Shown piece by piece: positions 5,411 to 8,166 of a stretch of 8,166 nt of DNA. Below the pieces are notes generated by a model. It was not told where the DNA came from and ran no database searches. It saw only the letters and a list, made by a program, of their open reading frames with translations. The first letter of the stretch is position 1. The number at the start of each line of letters is the position of its first letter. This stretch comes from Bacillota bacterium (GTDB lineage: Bacteria; Bacillota; Clostridia; Lachnospirales; Lachnospiraceae): contig JAEYWQ010000349.1 in the NCBI GenBank assembly GCA_023428885.1, forward strand, positions 1 through 8,166. The letters are read 5' to 3'. The translations under genes and the position numbers were made by a program.

Positions 5411-5644
5411 TTAGTAAGTTTCTGTGGTAAATTGATTTAGTTTTTTGGCTTCCCTTAATAGAAATTTATATCGATGTTGTATTGCATTCACCTCATATAT
5501 GCAACTGTCGATTAAATCTGGGTCTATAACGTTCTCAAAATTCTGGTAGGCAGAATCCAAATCTCGTTGTGTTTTCGCAATCTCTAGCAATAGTTCATCA
5601 CTGCGTAAGTCTTTCTTTTTTCCAAAAAAAGCTATAATTATCAC
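5411..5644 (-). CDS. DUF2508 / YaaL-like family small protein
   Basis: About 73-77 residues, the usual length of this Firmicutes family of unknown function. Counted from the GTG at 5644, landmarks are GKKKDLRSDELL (8-19), a helix with KTQRDLDSAYQNFENV (24-39), DPDLID (41-46), IYEVNAIQHRYKFLLREAKK (49-68) and a short polar tail. The DPDLID...IYE...RYxxLLREAK pattern identifies DUF2508. It is probably cytoplasmic and all-helical, with no membrane segment. The start is uncertain: GTG 5644 lies only 1 nt from the GGAAAGG ribosome binding site, whereas ATT 5638 (7 nt) or ATA 5635 (10 nt) would be better spaced but are rare starts. In Bacillus yaaL sits just before bofA on the same strand; here the two are divergent. 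The IS66 copy lies just past its stop. Confidence 0.8.
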   Translation of the reverse strand: MIIIAFFGKKKDLRSDELLLEIAKTQRDLDSAYQNFENVIDPDLIDSCIYEVNAIQHRYKFLLREAKKLNQFTTETY

Positions 5645-5776
5645 ACCTTTCCAAGAACATTTACATGCTTGCTATATTATAGTCACCACTTGGACGAGAT
5701 ATACATGTCATATCTATAATTTTGCGTAATATACATATAGTAATTATCTTGTGCTAGGATAAGCATCCTTACATGA
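5645..5776. promoter_or_regulatory. Divergent promoter region between the DUF2508 and bofA-like genes
   Basis: The AT-rich spacer contains a perfect TATAAT on the minus strand (5681-5676) facing the DUF2508 gene, with only a weak TGTATA 18 nt upstream of it. On the plus strand another perfect TATAAT (5715-5720) faces bofA, with TTGGAC (5690-5695) at a long 19-nt spacing. A dyad AGATAT-N7-ATATCT (5697-5715) overlaps the zone between them and could be an operator. The hexamers are real matches; their use is inferred. Confidence 0.4.
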
Positions 5777-5791
5777 AAGGGGCTTCCCCTT
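5777..5791 (+). promoter_or_regulatory. Hairpin that contains the bofA ribosome binding site
   Basis: AAGGGG (5777-5782) and CCCCTT (5786-5791) are perfect complements around a CTT loop, and the second arm touches the ATG at 5792. The first arm is the only Shine-Dalgarno-like sequence (AAAGGGG). In mRNA the binding site would be paired, so translation may be damped or controlled (inference). Confidence 0.5.
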
Positions 5792-6064
5792 ATGGAAAAA
5801 TACCTATATCCAGCTTTTTTTCTGCTATCGGTTGCTGCAATGCTGGTTTATCTTTATAAGACTCACCCTAGATGGCTTGGAACTGTATGTGTTCGTGCAA
5901 TATGTGGCGTAGTTGCAATCTTAGCAATTAATGCAGTCATGACTCTTCTTAAGATTGATTGTAGTGTAGGAGTGAATGCGGTTTCTGTTCCAACCATTGC
6001 TCTCCTTGGAATCCCAGGTCTTATCTTAATTTACGGTGTGGTTTATTTTTTCAACCATATCTGA
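5792..6064 (+). CDS. bofA: BofA-family membrane protein (pro-sigma-K processing inhibitor family)
   Basis: A 90-residue integral membrane protein, close to Bacillus BofA (87 residues). Hydrophobic segments lie at about 4-21, 31-52 and 65-88. The C-terminal part, with NAVSVPTIALLGIPGLILIYGV (63-84), carries the family hallmark: a small-residue and Pro-rich LLGIPGL motif before the last helix. In Bacillus, BofA sits in the outer forespore membrane with SpoIVFA and holds the SpoIVFB protease inactive until pro-sigma-K is to be cleaved. Many clostridia have BofA-family proteins whose role is less clear, so function here is inferred from family only. The start at 5792 has an AAAGGGG site 9 nt upstream, locked in a hairpin. 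The gene is divergent from the DUF2508 gene, its usual companion, and is followed by a perfect 12-bp inverted repeat. Confidence 0.85.
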   Translation: MEKYLYPAFFLLSVAAMLVYLYKTHPRWLGTVCVRAICGVVAILAINAVMTLLKIDCSVGVNAVSVPTIALLGIPGLILIYGVVYFFNHI

Positions 6065-6071
6065 TCCTTGG

Positions 6072-6111
6072 TCAATTTGCCTATATTGGATTCAAAAATT
6101 AGGCAAATTGA
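6072..6111. repeat. Perfect 12-bp inverted repeat just after bofA, without a T-tract
   Basis: TCAATTTGCCTA (6072-6083) and TAGGCAAATTGA (6100-6111) are exact complements with a 16-nt loop, starting 7 nt after the bofA stop. Neither side has the T-run of an intrinsic terminator. It may be a transcript-end hairpin, a processing or stability element, or a binding site ahead of the tad promoter. Confidence 0.6.
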
Positions 6112-6139
6112 TGAAGTTAGAATAAAGTGGAAAAGCTTA

Positions 6140-6168
6140 TTGACTAATTACAAAATTTGGAATATTAT
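6140..6168 (+). promoter_or_regulatory. Sigma-A-type promoter for the tad operon
   Basis: TTGACT (6140-6145) and TATTAT (6163-6168) are separated by exactly 17 nt; each matches consensus at 5 of 6 positions. Transcription would start near 6175, giving a leader of about 90 nt. The zone just past the -10 holds a small hairpin (AGAAC/GTTCT, about 6170-6187) and then a T-rich stretch. Translation begins at 6265 behind AGGAGG (6255-6260). Confidence 0.6.
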
Positions 6169-6264
6169 AAGAACATCATTAAGTTCTAGTTTATCTTTTT
6201 TCTAAAAGTATCATATATACCAATTCTTTTATTTCCCAAGTTACAACTTCATATAGGAGGCGAT

Positions 6265-7158
6265 ATGTTACATACACTTGCTATTTTACACATGGATGAA
6301 GGGTATGTTTATTCCTTGATGGACTTCATGAACCGTTCTAAGGAGTTTGGATTTAAAGTGTTTGCATTTACGAGGAAAGAACTCTACTTTGAGTTCGAAA
6401 GAAATCAAAAAGTTCAGGTGTTACTATTTGATGATAGCATAGACAGTGAGGATTTAGGCTGTATTAGGGCTGTATCGAAGTACTATTTAAGTGAGTTACA
6501 TCATACGAAGGAGTATTTGGGATGCAAGGCTATCTTTATGTATCAATCAGCGATTCAGGTCATGCAACAGATTAGTCAGTTATATATATTAGAGGGTAAT
6601 GTTATTTATCATGGGAAACAGGTAGAACAACATCATATCATTGGTATTTGTTCGGTTACATATAATCAAGCGCAGTGTGACCTAGGAATTCTTGTTGCCA
6701 ATAATTACGCCAAGCAAGGAAAGACATTATTTTTAAGCTTTCAGCCTTTTTTAATAAAAGAGCAAAGCCAAGGCTTTAAATTATCCGAAGCAATCTATTT
6801 GATTAAAAAGGGTGAGACCAATCCTTCTACAAAGCTGAGTTCTATAATTACAACACAAGTTTCTTTTGATTATTTAGATGGTGTGGAGCATTATAGTGAT
6901 ATTATTGAAATGACTGCAGACGAGGTTATGAAGTTGATGGAGGCTATTGTTCAGATGGGAAGATATCAGTATATCATTTTAGATCTTCCAATGCCAGGAG
7001 GTGCAACTAGTCAATTATTATCACAATGTGAGAAAATCTATGAAGCTGCAAGCAAGGATAAGCTATCAGAGCAATTAAGGAAAGAATTCTATCGACAAAT
7101 CGTTTTGAAAGAGGGAGAGCAAATGATAGAGCGATTCCAAGTAATCGACTGTGCTTAA
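6265..7158 (+). CDS. TadZ/CpaE-like protein with degenerate ATPase fold (pilus localisation factor)
   Basis: A 297-residue protein, shorter than most CpaE proteins (about 350-430). The start at 6265 is 4 nt after AGGAGG. Residues 1-120 have a receiver-like alternation of strands and helices (LAILHMD, KVFAFT, VQVLLFDDS, CKAIFMYQS) without a clear phosphorylation site, as in TadZ atypical receivers. Residues 122-297 follow the MinD/ParA layout: strand HHIIGICSV (123-131), the loop, helix DLGILVANNYAKQGK, strand TLFLSF, and later YQYIILDLP (235-242) in the Walker B position. The loop where KGGxGKT should stand reads TYNQAQCD, with no glycine-rich lysine motif, so ATP binding is doubtful. In Tad systems TadZ/CpaE recruits the pilus machine to a cell site and works with TadA. 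The gene leads an operon and is followed by tadA after 23 nt. Family assignment rests on fold pattern plus context. Confidence 0.7.
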   Translation: MLHTLAILHMDEGYVYSLMDFMNRSKEFGFKVFAFTRKELYFEFERNQKVQVLLFDDSIDSEDLGCIRAVSKYYLSELHHTKEYLGCKAIFMYQSAIQVMQQISQLYILEGNVIYHGKQVEQHHIIGICSVTYNQAQCDLGILVANNYAKQGKTLFLSFQPFLIKEQSQGFKLSEAIYLIKKGETNPSTKLSSIITTQVSFDYLDGVEHYSDIIEMTADEVMKLMEAIVQMGRYQYIILDLPMPGGATSQLLSQCEKIYEAASKDKLSEQLRKEFYRQIVLKEGEQMIERFQVIDCA

Positions 7159-7181
7159 GAAACTAGAAAAGGGGTAGTGGA

Positions 7182-8166
7182 ATGGAGAGTATGAAAAAAG
7201 AGCTCCAACAGGTTGTTCTTGCAAATATTGATTTAAGTAGAGAGGTAAATGATGAAGAACTGTTGGATATGATTGATGAAACTCTAAGGATGAGAAGTCA
7301 GGCGACTTACATTAGTATGAAGGAGAGACAGCGGCTGAGGAAGGACTTATTTAATGCCATTCGTAGGCTTGATATCTTACAAGAATTAATTGAGGACGAT
7401 AGCATTACAGAAATTATGATTAATAGCTCTAAACAGATATTTATTGAACGGGAGGGCTCTATTAGTAAGGTAAATCAGCAATTTGAATCTGAGAAAAGGC
7501 TGGAAGATATCATACAGCAAATTGCTTCTGGTGCTAACCGAATTATTAATGAATCGAGTCCAATCGTTGATGCAAGATTGCCCAATGGTTCTCGAGTTAA
7601 TATTGTGTTGCCACCGGTCGCATTGGATGGACCTATGGTTACAATACGAAAGTTCCCGAAGGAGACCATGACAATGGAACATTTAATTGAACTAGGTTCG
7701 ATCACGAAAGAGGCAGCAGACTTCTTAAGGAAGTTAGTAATCGCTGGCTACAATGTCTTCATCAGCGGTGGAACTGGAACTGGTAAGACTACATTCTTGA
7801 ATGCGCTTTCTAATTACATACCAAAAGATGAACGAATTATTACCATTGAAGACTCCGCAGAATTGCAGATTCGGAATATCCCAAACATTGTCCGCCTAGA
7901 GGCGAGGAATGCTAATATAGAAGGGAAGAATCAAATTAATATACGAGACCTTATTAAAGCTTCTTTACGTATGCGGCCTGATCGTATTATTGTGGGTGAA
8001 GTTCGTGATGCCTCTAGTATTGATATGCTTCAAGCCTTAAATACGGGGCATTGTGGTATGAGTACAGGTCACTCGAATTCTCCAGTTGATATGCTATCCC
8101 GCCTTGAAACTATGGTTTTATTAGGAGCAGAGATACCTCTTTTAGCAGTGAGAAAGCAAATTGCAT
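7182..8166 (+). CDS. tadA: TadA/CpaF family secretion ATPase of a Tad/Flp pilus, 3' truncated by the window edge
   Basis: 328 residues are visible and the frame is still open at the window end; full CpaF proteins have about 380-480 residues. The start at 7182 follows AAAGGGGTA by 6 or more nt. An N-terminal helical region (1-70) is followed by the family motif ITEIMINSSKQIFIEREG (75-92), the SSPIVDARLPNGSRVNIVLPP block (125-145) and TIRKF (154-158). The ATPase core has Walker A GGTGTGKT (196-203), the acidic box ITIEDSAEL (220-228), Walker B RIIVGEVRD (268-276, with E273) and the His box HCGMSTGH (290-297). All catalytic motifs are intact. It is a cytoplasmic hexameric ATPase that drives pilin assembly through TadB/TadC-type membrane proteins, expected just downstream. 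It lies 23 nt after the TadZ-like gene and is probably cotranscribed with it. Confidence 0.93.
   Translation, partial: MESMKKELQQVVLANIDLSREVNDEELLDMIDETLRMRSQATYISMKERQRLRKDLFNAIRRLDILQELIEDDSITEIMINSSKQIFIEREGSISKVNQQFESEKRLEDIIQQIASGANRIINESSPIVDARLPNGSRVNIVLPPVALDGPMVTIRKFPKETMTMEHLIELGSITKEAADFLRKLVIAGYNVFISGGTGTGKTTFLNALSNYIPKDERIITIEDSAELQIRNIPNIVRLEARNANIEGKNQINIRDLIKASLRMRPDRIIVGEVRDASSIDMLQALNTGHCGMSTGHSNSPVDMLSRLETMVLLGAEIPLLAVRKQIA

Noticed and set aside
7386..7705. Minus-strand open frames opposite tadA
   Set aside because: The sense strand is a clear TadA/CpaF coding region with all motifs; the antisense frames lack starts with ribosome binding sites.

Overview
The window looks like chromosome from a low-GC, spore-forming, Gram-positive anaerobe, most likely a Lachnospiraceae/Clostridia member. 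The AT-rich sequence, the AGGAGG-type ribosome binding sites, a BofA-family gene beside a DUF2508 (YaaL-like) gene, and a Tad-type pilus operon opening with TadZ- and TadA-like genes all point this way. The assignment rests on recognising protein families by eye, not on a search.

Layout from left to right. (1) Positions 1-1225 hold the 3' end of an unrecognised Tyr/Ser/Asn-rich protein gene, followed closely by a three-segment membrane protein gene of unknown function. A hairpin terminator follows at about 1340-1370. (2) Positions 1452-2187 hold a dead IS66-type remnant on the minus strand: one recognisable end, an apparently intact tnpA, a frameshifted tnpB and no tnpC. (3) Positions 2188-2757 have no intact gene. 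They hold weak traces of decayed minus-strand coding sequence and a strong 14-bp hairpin terminator. (4) Positions 2766-5396 are a complete second IS66-family element of 2631 bp. It has 25-bp imperfect terminal inverted repeats, a perfect 8-bp target duplication (TTTAGGTG), tnpA-tnpB-tnpC on the minus strand, a terminator overlapping the tnpC stop, and a near-repeat of 20 nt in the tnpA leader. (5) At 5411-6064 a DUF2508 gene (minus) and a BofA-family gene (plus) diverge from a shared AT-rich promoter region. The IS66 copy sits 6 nt (counting from the target duplication) downstream of the DUF2508 stop, between that gene and what was probably its terminator. (6) From 6265 to the window end lies a plus-strand operon with a good sigma-A-type promoter. 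It encodes a TadZ/CpaE-like protein that has lost its Walker A lysine motif, then a TadA/CpaF secretion ATPase cut by the window edge.

How the parts work together: TadA/CpaF ATPases power assembly of Flp/Tad type IVb pili, and TadZ/CpaE proteins place the machine at a site in the cell. The 23-nt gap between the two genes fits one transcript, with the remaining tad genes expected beyond the window. BofA-family proteins are membrane proteins that in Bacillus restrain pro-sigma-K processing during sporulation. The IS66 copies are unrelated passengers of two different subtypes. I see no convincing new multi-gene system. The most unusual points are the Walker-A-less TadZ-like protein, the hairpin that occludes the bofA ribosome binding site, the missing canonical start codon of the DUF2508 gene, and the perfect 12-bp inverted repeat after bofA that lacks a T-tract.
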